A program made the position numbers and the translations under genes. Of a DNA stretch of 64,000 nt, positions 23,987 through 31,939 are shown in pieces. The notes under the pieces were generated by a model. It did no database searches. It was not told where the DNA came from and saw only the letters and a list, made by a program, of their open reading frames with translations. Numbering within the stretch: position 1 is the stretch's first letter; the number at the start of each line of letters is the position of its first letter. The DNA comes from an uncultured Aquimarina sp. (GTDB lineage: Bacteria; Bacteroidota; Bacteroidia; Flavobacteriales; Flavobacteriaceae), in the NCBI RefSeq assembly GCF_947492405.1, contig NZ_CANLMP010000001.1, positions 372,001 through 436,000 of the forward strand. Reading direction: 5' to 3'.

Positions 23987-24319
23987 TTATCTCCAAGTGA
24001 ATGACTCAAATACGATATTGTTTTCTTTCATAAACGCACCAAACTTAGAATAAGCTTCATTATCATTAAAACGATTTTTAATTTCTTTTAGAAAAACCAT
24101 TTTTTCATGAATATCAACATCAAAAAGGCTTGCTATCTTTTTTGCTTCGTTAAACTTAATAGAGTATTTATATTCATAATCTGAATCTCCCATCAATTTG
24201 CTTACTGTTTTTCCAATATCATACCCATCAAAAATCAAATCATTTTCCTTGTTAAAATAAATTTTCATTGAAATCTTAATATTAGGACTTTCAAATTCGT
24301 AAAGAGTGATTTTTTCCAT
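23987..24319 (-). CDS. Hypothetical protein
   Basis: A soluble, charged protein of about 110 aa beginning MEKITLYEFESPNIKISMKI. It is strand-rich in its first half (IYFNKENDLIFDGYDIGK) and helical later (FNEAKKIASLFDVDI, FLKEIKNRFND). It has no signal peptide, no known motif and only one Cys-free core. The reading frame is open further upstream (to a TTG at 24385) but that stretch looks like spacer sequence. The size and character are those of small orphan proteins, such as immunity proteins, but nothing specific supports that. Confidence 0.55.
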   Translation of the reverse strand: MEKITLYEFESPNIKISMKIYFNKENDLIFDGYDIGKTVSKLMGDSDYEYKYSIKFNEAKKIASLFDVDIHEKMVFLKEIKNRFNDNEAYSKFGAFMKENNIVFESFTWR

Positions 24320-24516
24320 ATGAGGTTTTAATTGACCACAATGCCAAATATATGAATGGGAGTAAGGTAAGTATTCCTGAACCAATTGATTTATCTGTGC
24401 GTTTTTATTTCTTGTTTAATTTATAAAATTTTAGCGCTATTGCAAAAATGAAATAACCTTTCGATATAACACCAAACTTTGCGCTGATTTTGTATATAAT
24501 GTTAGCAAATCGTTTT

Positions 24517-25170
24517 TTAGGGTATGAGTATAAATCGTTGTTTTAATTTTTCACTTCCAAATACCCAAACTATTAAATATCCTCCAGCACCATCGCCGTT
24601 CCATTGGTGGACTATATAATCATCTTTGTTTTTGTTAATAGTAACTTCATTATCACATTCAAAAAGATCTTCATAAAACACTTCTGGGATGTCAATTATT
24701 TTTCCATTTATTGACACGTCAATTCCAGCAATTTCTATTTTGGGAATATTTCCGTCTGTTCCATAAAAATGCCGTCCGTTTATTCTAGTCAACCATTTTC
24801 CATCAAAGTCAGTTACTTTATTTTCAAGATTAAATTTGGTTAATTTATATTTGAAAAGAAATTCAGTCCCTTGGTAGATTTCAATATTTCCAATAGGATT
24901 TATACGACTTTTGTGAATATATCCAGCAAAAGTATCTTGTCCGTCACATTCTAATTGGTATCTGTTTTTTGAAATATTTACAGTCATCCAATCATTTTCT
25001 GATTCATGATAACTAAAGATTTCAGAATCTTTTAATTTGTATATAACCTCGGATTTAGAGTCTGGAAGTTTTCGAACATTGGTAAAGCCATCTTTATCTT
25101 TTATGACAGCTATCTGACCAAAATTAAAATTGCTAAAAAAAAGAATTGATATTATTATGAGATGCTTCAT
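24517..25170 (-). CDS. Secreted SH3-domain protein
   Basis: A 217-aa protein with an N-terminal signal peptide (MKHLIIISILFFSNFNFGQ). A bacterial SH3 type 3 domain follows: IKDKDGFTNVRKLPDSKSEV then SENDWMTVNI and GYIHKSRI, the usual NVRxxPS...V...W.V..G.I..S pattern. The rest (residues about 90-217) is an unassigned beta-rich region with paired aromatic residues and ends in VWVFGSEKLKQRFILIP. It is probably periplasmic or surface-exposed. It is flanked by spacers with inverted repeats, in the accessory run. Confidence 0.7.
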   Translation of the reverse strand: MKHLIIISILFFSNFNFGQIAVIKDKDGFTNVRKLPDSKSEVIYKLKDSEIFSYHESENDWMTVNISKNRYQLECDGQDTFAGYIHKSRINPIGNIEIYQGTEFLFKYKLTKFNLENKVTDFDGKWLTRINGRHFYGTDGNIPKIEIAGIDVSINGKIIDIPEVFYEDLFECDNEVTINKNKDDYIVHQWNGDGAGGYLIVWVFGSEKLKQRFILIP

Positions 25171-25322
25171 CTAATTTTTTCAAATGATACTTGGCTTTTC
25201 GATTTTCTGTGTAGTGGTTTCTAACTTTTACTTTTTACAAGTATTACGTCTTCATAAAGATACAACAACCAATCGATTGATCACTTAACTGCTATGACTA
25301 TATAGTGTTGTATAGCACATTT
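25171..25322 (-). other. Structured spacer between accessory genes
   Basis: On the minus strand GCTATACAACAC and GTTGTTGTATC form imperfect inverted ends about 45 bp apart directly behind the preceding gene. Similar motifs (GCTAACATTATATAC near 24500, GTAACAACATGTATAA near 26015) follow the neighbouring genes. This resembles cassette-like recombination sites, but no integrase is nearby. Confidence 0.4.
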
Positions 25323-25868
25323 TCATTCATTCCACCATATTACGTTATCAAATTTCAAATCAATTTCAGATTCACTTAACTTCAGTTTGATCTCAAAGCA
25401 AGGATCAGGATAATTCTCCAATGTATAATTTTCAGGGTTAAACATTTGTCTTATGTGTATGTTGTAAATTCCGTTATCTAATTCCAGTTTTAAATCTGCA
25501 TTCATATCCGAAGGTAATTTTTCATCAAAGTATTGAGCACACATTGTTAAATCGTCATAATTAACGAGATATAGAGATTCATTAGTAACTTTAACCTGAG
25601 TTCTAATATCTCTGAAAGCTGGTTTAGATGTAAATTCATTAATGAAATCAATCGTCATTAAATTTTGAGTTCCAGTATTCCAAATTATACAGTGTTTGTT
25701 ATTCGTTTCGGTTTTAAATCTATAAAGAACATCTTTTAATTCCCAATCCTCATTTATAAAAGTTTTATATAATTGATTGTTTATCAATCCAATGAAGCCA
25801 GAACCATCATAAATTTCTAAGCGATTTTTATTGGACTTTTTATCTTTTAAAAAGTTTAGTGATTTCAT
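25323..25868 (-). CDS. Hypothetical protein
   Basis: A 181-aa soluble protein without signal or membrane segment. It is predominantly beta (RLEIYDGSGFIGLINNQLYK, CIIWNTGTQNLMTIDF, IDLKFDNVIWWNE) and acidic. The overall look, with Trp-rich strands and a small acidic body, is that of polymorphic-toxin immunity proteins, but I recognise no family and make no functional call. It belongs to the accessory run and is flanked on both sides by structured AT-rich spacers. Confidence 0.55.
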   Translation of the reverse strand: MKSLNFLKDKKSNKNRLEIYDGSGFIGLINNQLYKTFINEDWELKDVLYRFKTETNNKHCIIWNTGTQNLMTIDFINEFTSKPAFRDIRTQVKVTNESLYLVNYDDLTMCAQYFDEKLPSDMNADLKLELDNGIYNIHIRQMFNPENYTLENYPDPCFEIKLKLSESEIDLKFDNVIWWNE

Positions 25869-26051
25869 CTAATTTGGTTTTCTAGAATGTGCTTAAAGCG
25901 TGTTTATGTATAGTAAGTTGCGTAGTTATACAATCAATTTAGTAAATAAAAACGTGCTAGAGAAAATTCCGAAGAAATTTCTAAGTTGACAATTGCCAAA
26001 GCAATTAATTATACATGTTGTTACCTGTAGTTTGTTTTACTATTATTTTCA
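25869..26051 (-). other. Structured spacer between accessory genes
   Basis: The minus strand carries GTAACAACATGTATAATTAA, then ATTGCTTTGGCAAT, GAAATTTCTTCGGAATTTTC and GCAACTTACTATACATAAAC, several short inverted repeats in a row. Their order and the recurrence of related motifs behind neighbouring genes suggest a mobile or recombination-prone spacer. Confidence 0.4.
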
Positions 26052-26570
26052 TTAATTCATTTTGAAGAGATCCTTGGATTCAAAAGGGCAGGCTTCTAAA
26101 TTTTGCATATTCTGAGACCAAGTTACACTTGTAATTTTCCATATATTATTTATTAGAATTAGAGACCAGTATTCGGTTCCCCAATTTTGAATTTTTGAAT
26201 TGACATTGAAACTGTAGTCAAATGATATAGTTGCAAATTCATTTAACACATCTATTTTAACGTTATAAAATTTTTCTTCACTTCCATCTTTCAATTCTTC
26301 AAAGAAGGCCTTGTAATTACTAGTTTTAAATGTGAAATCAGGTTTTTGTTGAAGCACTCTTTTTTTAGTTTCCCCTGTAATGATTGCTGCCCAAGTGATA
26401 GAATCGTGCAAAAATAAATTAGAAAATTTTTCAAAATCATTATGCTCTATTATTGATACTCTAAAAACATCAATTACTTTTTCCAATTCCGCTTTAGAAT
26501 CTTTAGTTGTTTGAGCATTTATAAAAAAGAAAGAAAGGAAGAAACTAAAAAGTATTAATCTAAATCTCAT
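26052..26570 (-). CDS. Secreted NTF2-like (SnoaL/DUF4440-type) protein
   Basis: A 172-aa protein with a clear signal peptide (MRFRLILFSFFLSFFFINAQ) and a cone-shaped NTF2-like domain: ELEKVIDVFRVSIIEHNDFE, FSNLFLHDSITWAAI, NEFATISFDYSFNV and GTEYWSLILINNIWKITSVTWS. Such proteins bind small molecules or act as accessory domains; no catalytic residues are evident. I chose the ATG at the signal peptide over an upstream in-frame start. It is the first gene of the accessory run. Confidence 0.75.
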   Translation of the reverse strand: MRFRLILFSFFLSFFFINAQTTKDSKAELEKVIDVFRVSIIEHNDFEKFSNLFLHDSITWAAIITGETKKRVLQQKPDFTFKTSNYKAFFEELKDGSEEKFYNVKIDVLNEFATISFDYSFNVNSKIQNWGTEYWSLILINNIWKITSVTWSQNMQNLEACPFESKDLFKMN

Positions 26571-26854
26571 AAAAGTATATTTATTTAAATATCTATACAA
26601 TGATGACGGCAAAGTTTGAAAATTGTTACTTAAATTGAAATAATAGTGCCGATAACTTTCTGAAAATTATAGAGTAGTCTTAATAGTTAGATTAAAAACT
26701 ATGATATAGTTAATATTGCAGACAAAGTATTGTATGTAAAAAGTAGTAGTTTTTAATGTACAAACTTTTCTGTAAAATAAAAGATAATAAAAAAACGCAA
26801 ACCAAATGGTCCACGTTAATTCTGCTATTTTTTATATACGTTTTTGTATGCAGT

Positions 26855-27337
26855 CTATTTCTTATTTTGATTCGACTTTATACCTATAACTATTAAAGTA
26901 ATTAAACTAATACAAACAGAAAGTGTTCTAATCAAATGATAAAAATCCCAATTATCAAAGGTTTCTAAGGCAGTCACTTCTTCTAGCGTGCCTGATTGTA
27001 ATGATGGATTGAAGTCAAAAGCAAAGATGCTGAAATTAAAAGCTTGGCATATAAGCAATGTAACAAGAGCCAAAACCCATAGTTTTTTAATCAGACCTTC
27101 TTCATTTCGATGTGCTCTATAAGCAATGATAATGGTGATTATTGACAACAGATGAACCGGAACCATCATATAAGAAAATCGAGTAAATGGACCAAACCAC
27201 CATGTTTGAATTTCTATGCCTGACAGTTCTTGCCAGTAAGGTACAAGTGCAATGGTGATAAATAAATAGACGAAAGTTACTGCTGCTACAAAAGCAAAGG
27301 CAAGTAAATAAGCTGTGGTTTGTTTTTTAGTGTGCAT
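26855..27337 (-). CDS. Four-helix membrane protein (DUF1772-like)
   Basis: A 160-aa inner-membrane protein with four segments: TAYLLAFAFVAAVTFVYLFI, FSYMMVPVHLLSIITIIIAY, LWVLALVTLLICQAFNFSIF and LIRTLSVCISLITLIVIGI. The spacing and the polar loop before helix 2 resemble the DUF1772/anthrone-oxygenase-like fold. It follows the lipoprotein gene with a 4-bp gap and is the end of the porin operon. The function is unknown. Confidence 0.65.
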   Translation of the reverse strand: MHTKKQTTAYLLAFAFVAAVTFVYLFITIALVPYWQELSGIEIQTWWFGPFTRFSYMMVPVHLLSIITIIIAYRAHRNEEGLIKKLWVLALVTLLICQAFNFSIFAFDFNPSLQSGTLEEVTALETFDNWDFYHLIRTLSVCISLITLIVIGIKSNQNKK

Positions 27338-27341
27338 ATCT

Positions 27342-28109
27342 TTATTTTTTAGTTATTATATATCCGTTCATTGATGCTATTCCTTTGTTTCTAAAAGGCA
27401 CCCATTTTTTATAGTTTTCATCTTCAGACAAAGCACCCCATACGCTATCATCATTTCCTTCTTTAAGCCAAATAAAGTCTGAACCACATTCGCCAGCTAT
27501 TTGTTTATTTATCTTAAAAGAGAGCAAGGTATTTATACCATAAGAAGTTGCTACTTTTTCAGACTCATCAACATACGTATGATAAGCCTCTTGCTCCTCA
27601 GAATTTATAGCACCAACAGTAAGGAACAACGACTCCTTATCTGAATTGAGGACATTGCTATCTGCTAGTTCATTCCATGTGCCAATAAAAATGTTCATTG
27701 AAGTAAATGCTTTATCTCTTGTGGGGATTAATGCTTTGTATTCATCAGAACTAAAAACATTCGTTAGAACCTTTTCAGTTGGAGCTTCTGCATAGCCAAA
27801 GGTTTGCCCAGCACAATCTCCGAAAACCGTTGTATCAATGTTGTACATGCCTATTGTAGTTGCTCCAGCTTCGGTTAATAATTCGTGAGATGCACTACTA
27901 TAATCATTATAAGCATCTGTTTCATCCGGGTTTTTCACACTTAGAAAAAAGACTACGGCTTTTTCAGACTCGTCAGAACTAGTTTCTTCTACTTGATTTG
28001 TTTCCATTGTTTTAGCGGTTTTAGATTGATTATTCTTTTTAGAGTTTGAACATGCTGTTAGTGTACAAACAACAAGTGCCGGCATTAAAATTTGATTTGA
28101 AATTCGCAT
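27342..28109 (-). CDS. Lipoprotein with two DUF1330-like ferredoxin-fold domains
   Basis: A 255-aa protein with an N-terminal signal ending in LTAC (Cys20), so a lipoprotein. After a Ser/Lys/Thr linker come two related domains of about 90 residues: KNPDETDAYNDYSSASHELL and EEQEAYHTYVDESEKVATSY open them, and RDKAFTSMNIFIG and RNKGIASMNGYII close them. The pattern is that of dimeric alpha/beta barrels such as DUF1330. The tandem arrangement would form one internal barrel. It lies 37 bp behind the porin gene and is probably a periplasmic or outer-membrane partner. Confidence 0.65.
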   Translation of the reverse strand: MRISNQILMPALVVCTLTACSNSKKNNQSKTAKTMETNQVEETSSDESEKAVVFFLSVKNPDETDAYNDYSSASHELLTEAGATTIGMYNIDTTVFGDCAGQTFGYAEAPTEKVLTNVFSSDEYKALIPTRDKAFTSMNIFIGTWNELADSNVLNSDKESLFLTVGAINSEEQEAYHTYVDESEKVATSYGINTLLSFKINKQIAGECGSDFIWLKEGNDDSVWGALSEDENYKKWVPFRNKGIASMNGYIITKK

Positions 28110-28146
28110 AGTTCTTTATTTTGCAGATTAATTAGTTATGGTTTGC

Positions 28147-29589
28147 TTAAAATTTTAAACTCATTGTTGGAGCTATATAAAAATAGGTTTCTGAGCTTCC
28201 AGAGCGCTTAATAAAGTCACCTGGAATAAAGTAATTAGACTTTAAATCAAAAGTGATGTTCCTATTCATGTTGTATTGTATTTGTAACCCAACTACATCT
28301 CCAATATGTTTTTCAGATATACCATCGGCTGTTCGTAATTGAAAACGAGGTGGTGTATATAATCCATCATTTTCAGAAGTTCTATAAAACAATGCGTATT
28401 CAATAAAAATTGAAAGCTTGTTAAAAGGATAGATAGTTATGCTTGGATGAAAGCTGGTAAGGTTAACAGGTGTATTTAGCGATGCCAAACTATAGAGCGA
28501 AGGCCTTACAAATAAAGGATTAAACGATTGTAATTTTCCATCTGCTGCTTCTTTGTCACCAGAAGATAAATCAAGCTTCATACCAATGGTAGGTTTCCAT
28601 TTGGTATTGATAAGCTTATAATTCCAATCTGTTTCTATATTAAAAGCACTTATTGTATTATCATCCAAATCACCAAATTGATATACAATTTCTGTATTAT
28701 AACTTAAGCGTTTACCTATAGTCCCGAAACGTCTTAACCCTATACTATGTCTTTTCTCTTCGCCAAAAACATCACTAAAACCGGCAACTTTAGATTTAAA
28801 TCCTAAATAATAGAGTTGATTGGTTCCGTTTAAACTCTTAATAGGAAACTGAGTTCCAAGTCCCCATATTTCTGGATCTGTTGCATCACTATTAAATAAA
28901 TTAAATTCATTATCAAATGCATCAAACCCAATAGAAACTTCCTTACCATAAAATACCACTAAAGAGGTTGAGTTAATTTTATATTTTACTTTTGCTAAAT
29001 CAAAACTTCTTCTAATATTTGGACCTTCTCGAGAATCGATTAATCTGCTAGAACCAAGCGATAACTCTTGGCGACCAAAACGAAAAGATAAGTTTTGATT
29101 GTCTGTAGAAATCGCACGAACCTCTACAAAAATCTGATGTATATCTAGTTTGTCAGATTCTGTTATTTGTTCGCCATCACTTGTGTAACCATGATATAAT
29201 TCGCCAAAGACACGAGCATACTTGCTAAGGTTTAGGTTTGCATTTAAATTTAAGCGTTGTGAATAAAATGTTTGATCTCCTTTTTCGTAATTTCTATTAG
29301 TATAACTTTCTAATCGTGCACGATATTGACCTCCTAAGGTAAGATAAATTGATTTTTTAGAGTTAAATGAAATATATTTTAGCTCGTCTAAAAACCCTTT
29401 TTTATAGGGATTAGTAATCGAATCTTTTAAGTAACTATAATTTTCTTCTGCGCGCGGGATTTTAAGAGTAGGAGGATCTTGTTTTTCTGTTTGTTTTGAT
29501 TCTTGTGAATATAGGATCGTCGATAAGAAAAATAGAATGATTATCGAAATACTTCTTATCGCGATTATTTTTTGCCGTAATCCACACAT
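28147..29589 (-). CDS. Outer-membrane alginate-export-type porin
   Basis: A 480-aa protein with signal peptide (IIILFFLSTILYSQ) followed by a beta-barrel rich in aromatic strand ends. YLTLGGQYRARLESYTNRNY and FRFGRQELSLGSSRLIDSRE, then GPNIRRSFDLAKVKYK, match the Alginate_exp porin family. The last residue is Phe (TMSLKF), as required for outer-membrane insertion. It probably admits a small organic substrate. The Crp-like regulator lies 83 bp upstream on the same strand; the lipoprotein and the membrane protein follow. Confidence 0.82.
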   Translation of the reverse strand: MCGLRQKIIAIRSISIIILFFLSTILYSQESKQTEKQDPPTLKIPRAEENYSYLKDSITNPYKKGFLDELKYISFNSKKSIYLTLGGQYRARLESYTNRNYEKGDQTFYSQRLNLNANLNLSKYARVFGELYHGYTSDGEQITESDKLDIHQIFVEVRAISTDNQNLSFRFGRQELSLGSSRLIDSREGPNIRRSFDLAKVKYKINSTSLVVFYGKEVSIGFDAFDNEFNLFNSDATDPEIWGLGTQFPIKSLNGTNQLYYLGFKSKVAGFSDVFGEEKRHSIGLRRFGTIGKRLSYNTEIVYQFGDLDDNTISAFNIETDWNYKLINTKWKPTIGMKLDLSSGDKEAADGKLQSFNPLFVRPSLYSLASLNTPVNLTSFHPSITIYPFNKLSIFIEYALFYRTSENDGLYTPPRFQLRTADGISEKHIGDVVGLQIQYNMNRNITFDLKSNYFIPGDFIKRSGSSETYFYIAPTMSLKF

Positions 29590-29672
29590 TTGATCTTGTT
29601 TTTTTATTCAAGACAAAATTGAGAATTAAAATATCCTTATGCATTGATGTAGATCAACAGGTAATTTTTATA

Positions 29673-30131
29673 CTATAAGTTTTTACGAACACGACTAAGG
29701 GCTTCTGGCGTGACACCAAGATAAGATGCAATCATTCTTTGCGGTACACGTTCAATTATATTTGGATATGTTTCTATAAAATGAAGGTAGCGATCCAATG
29801 CAGAAGCACTAATTAACATAATGATTCTATTTTGTAAAACTTTCATTCTATTCGTCAACTTGATTTTATCTGTAGGGCTAATGTCTGGATCTTTTTCGAA
29901 AACTGTAACGCTTGAATCTTCTATAGCATCAATAAAAAGTTGGCAAGGCTTTTCTGGTGAACCTAAATCGGCAATCATCCATTTTTCAGGTGCAAATTGG
30001 TAAATATGTTCTTTTCCTTTATCATCAATAGTATAGCTTCTAAGTAAACCAGTATTTACATTATAAATCTTGGAATTTAATTCACCGCTTCGCTGAATAA
30101 TTTCACCTTTTCTTATTTCAATAGTATTCAT
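29673..30131 (-). CDS. Crp/Fnr-family transcription regulator, short
   Basis: A 152-aa protein with a cyclic-nucleotide-binding-like beta-barrel (IEIRKGEIIQRSGELNSKIY, LLRSYTIDDKGKEHIYQF) and a short C-terminal helix-turn-helix: RVPQRMIASYLGVTPEALSR then VRKNL. It lacks the first ~35 residues of typical family members, so either it is a natural short form or a remote start was missed. Upstream sequence has no obvious in-frame start. It probably controls the adjacent porin operon. Confidence 0.8.
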   Translation of the reverse strand: MNTIEIRKGEIIQRSGELNSKIYNVNTGLLRSYTIDDKGKEHIYQFAPEKWMIADLGSPEKPCQLFIDAIEDSSVTVFEKDPDISPTDKIKLTNRMKVLQNRIIMLISASALDRYLHFIETYPNIIERVPQRMIASYLGVTPEALSRVRKNL

Positions 30132-30369
30132 TAAATATTAAGTTGATGTAGTTTGTTTGAATTGTATGCAATCTTGCATAATGTTATGTGCTGTTTTATT
30201 ATTAATTTTTTATTTAGTCCAAAATTAATAATAAATTAAGGGACTGTCGTTCTATTTGTAATGGGACGATATCCAATTTTTTTCGGTGATCCCTAACCAA
30301 AACTAATCCAACTTCCTGAATTTCCTTTACAGAAAACCACAATGGAGGTAGTCTTGCTACAAATAACTA

Positions 30370-30679
30370 TTATATACAATGTTGATATTGGGTGGGTAAG
30401 TATAGCTAAACTAACAGCTATTTTGTAGTTATCAACAATATAATGGTATTTTAATGGGATTTTTCCCTCAATTATGTTGATAAACATCCTTATTCACAGG
30501 TTTTTGTTGATAAGACCGATGTTTTTAAAGGTTTTGTCTATGTTATTAACATTTTTTGTAGGAAAATAATACTTATTAACAATTTTATAAACATTTTTTG
30601 TGTTTTTAATCGATTAAAATAAGTTTTACATATAATTATTAACATTAACTTGCTGATAATGTTGATTATATGTTAATAA
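30370..30679. other. Cluster of DnaA-box-like 9-mers (candidate oriC or DnaA-titration site)
   Basis: Plus strand: TTATATACA 30370, TTATCAACA 30429, TTATTCACA 30490 (exact TTATNCACA), TTATTAACA 30543, 30573 and 30636, TTATAAACA 30585. Minus strand: TTATCAACA at 30475-30483 and 30505-30513, TTATTAACA at 30671-30679. That is ten sites in about 310 bp of very AT-rich DNA. Genes to the left of this point run minus (21969-30131) and to the right plus (31036-43183), as expected around an origin. No dnaA gene is present, which is not unusual in Bacteroidetes. AT bias alone would give few such sites. Confidence 0.5.
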
Positions 30680-30700
30680 CTTCGTATATTTACTTCAGTT
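30663..30700 (+). promoter_or_regulatory. Possible promoter of the 32-codon ORF
   Basis: TTG at 30662-30664, a 20-bp spacer and TATATTTAC (a near match to TAnnTTTG) lie 30-35 bp before the small ORF, at the right edge of the DnaA-box-like cluster. Confidence 0.45.
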
Positions 30701-30720
30701 AAACCTTAAATCACACAGTT

Positions 30721-30819
30721 ATGAATCATCTTTATTCTTCTATTGACCTTATTTTAAAAAATGTTTTAGATTTCTTAAGAGATCTTCCCGGCGCATCTAG
30801 CTATGCGATCCGTAAATAA
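30721..30819 (+). CDS. Small ORF of 32 codons with its own transcription signals
   Basis: ATG to TAA encodes a peptide beginning MNHLYSSIDLILKNVLDFLR and ending GASSYAIRK. The first two-thirds would form an amphipathic helix with a Leu/Ile/Val face, and the end is basic. A promoter-like sequence lies upstream and a strong terminator 33 bp downstream, so a transcript of roughly 190 nt is likely. It could be a small protein or a leader of a regulatory RNA. No homologue is recognised. Confidence 0.4.
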   Translation: MNHLYSSIDLILKNVLDFLRDLPGASSYAIRK

Positions 30820-30852
30820 TAATAAATTGTTTAGTGTAGTTTATAAATAGTG

Positions 30853-30893
30853 AAAGAGGTTGTTTCCCATAAACAACCTCTTTTTGTTTTTCT
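30853..30893 (+). terminator. Strong terminator behind the 32-codon ORF
   Basis: A perfect 13-bp stem (AAAGAGGTTGTTT / AAACAACCTCTTT) with loop CCCAT is followed by TTGTTTTT. No larger gene ends here, so it must serve the small transcript. Confidence 0.88.
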
Positions 30894-30894
30894 T

Positions 30895-30925
30895 TGCACT
30901 TCGACAAGCTGAGTGTACGGAAAAC
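30895..30925. repeat. Intergenic CTTCGACAAGCTGAG element
   Basis: CACTTCGACAAGCTGAGTGTACGG is a short imperfect dyad (CACTTCGACAAGCTGAGTG) of the same type as the element near 23370; relatives lie in gaps of the acyl-CoA cluster. Confidence 0.45.
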
Positions 30926-31035
30926 AAAAAAGTATCTCTAGATTTATGAAATGATTACTAATATTCTAGGATAACTTCTACTACGCTTGCTCAATACCCA
31001 AATATTTTGTTCTTTCGCCATCATAGCCAGATACT

Positions 31036-31608
31036 TTGAAAGATTTAGAACAAAAAATACGCTCCTTTACTCCGGTTAGTGACTCAGATATGGAGTTCGG
31101 ACTACAGTTTTATAAAAAGGAAACCTTGAAAAAAGGGAAGTTTCTGGTACAACCCGGTCAGTACATTCGGGATTTTTATTTTATGAAGAAGGGATGCGTC
31201 ACCTTTTATACCATAGAAGAAGGAATTACTAGAGTTATGGAATTTTATACAGATGGTTCTTTCTTTACAGATCTGTATCCTTATATAGAAGAAATTCCAT
31301 CAGAATCATATCTGAAAGTTACAGAAGATTCTATAGTGTATGTTATTTCTAAATCAGATGCATTAAAGGTTTTTGATCATTCGCACGCTTTAGAACGTTT
31401 TGGACGATTGTCCATGCAAAAAGCTTTTATCAATAACTTTCAGCGTATTAATCGAATCAAAAATTTATCAAACCAAGAACGTTATTTACAACTACTAGAG
31501 AAACGTCCGTCACTTTTTCAGCGTGTTCCTCAATACCTAATAGCTTCCTATCTAGGATTAACACCTGTAGGGCTCTCTAAAATCCGTAAAAGACTGAGTA
31601 AGCAATAA
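31036..31608 (+). CDS. Crp/Fnr-family transcription regulator
   Basis: A 190-aa protein with a complete cNMP-binding-like barrel (KKGKFLVQPGQYIRDFYFMK, GCVTFYTIEEGITRVMEFYT) and a C-terminal HTH (RVPQYLIASYLGLTPVGLSK then IRKRLSK). The start is TTG; no ATG precedes it in frame and the N-terminus fits the family. It lies upstream of, and on the same strand as, the long acyl-CoA cluster, but a gap of 331 bp with a repeat element separates them, so control of that cluster is only possible. It is a paralogue of the regulator at 29673, with the same HTH type. Confidence 0.85.
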   Translation: MKDLEQKIRSFTPVSDSDMEFGLQFYKKETLKKGKFLVQPGQYIRDFYFMKKGCVTFYTIEEGITRVMEFYTDGSFFTDLYPYIEEIPSESYLKVTEDSIVYVISKSDALKVFDHSHALERFGRLSMQKAFINNFQRINRIKNLSNQERYLQLLEKRPSLFQRVPQYLIASYLGLTPVGLSKIRKRLSKQ

Positions 31609-31774
31609 TTATTATTTCTCTGCTAATTCCCATTCTGTCACCTCAAGTCTTTTGATACTTGTCGACTTATGGAGGAAGCTCAAGACGGGTTATAATCGAG
31701 ATTTTACTATCTACAAGAAGCGATTGCTGGAAACCATACTTCGTCTGTCTGTTTTGGTATACCAAATAAAGAGA

Positions 31775-31818
31775 TGAGTTTCCTCTCCTTGGGGAGAGGA
31801 TTAAGGTGAGGGGTTTTG
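31775..31818. repeat. Palindromic intergenic element (CCTCTCCTTGGGGAGAGG)
   Basis: The near-perfect palindrome is followed by ATTAAGGTGAGGGG and a T-run, a layout shared with many dispersed bacterial intergenic repeats and like the element at 21815. The rest of the gap 31609-31939 holds no gene; a GACTTATGGAGGAAGCTCAAG stretch near 31664 may be another degenerate element. Confidence 0.55.
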
Positions 31819-31939
31819 GCATACAAAAACCAAAGAATATCTTAAAATTCATATTTATTAAACCAGTTTAATTAGAATCTACTAAATATTCACGAAATTT
31901 ATTGTGTTGTCAATAATCAATCTCTTAAAACTTCACACA

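Noticed and set aside
25171..26051. Spacers as proven integron attC sites
   Set aside because: No core GTTRRRY/RYYYAAC pair at fixed positions could be shown and no integron integrase is in the window; kept only as a hypothesis.
29673..30131. Short Crp-like gene as a pseudogene
   Set aside because: The frame is intact, with barrel and HTH motifs conserved to the end; only the far N-terminus is shorter than usual.
30293..30487. Minus-strand frame of 64 codons in the DnaA-box region
   Set aside because: Composition is AT-driven, there is no family resemblance and no start signal, and the region is better explained as non-coding.
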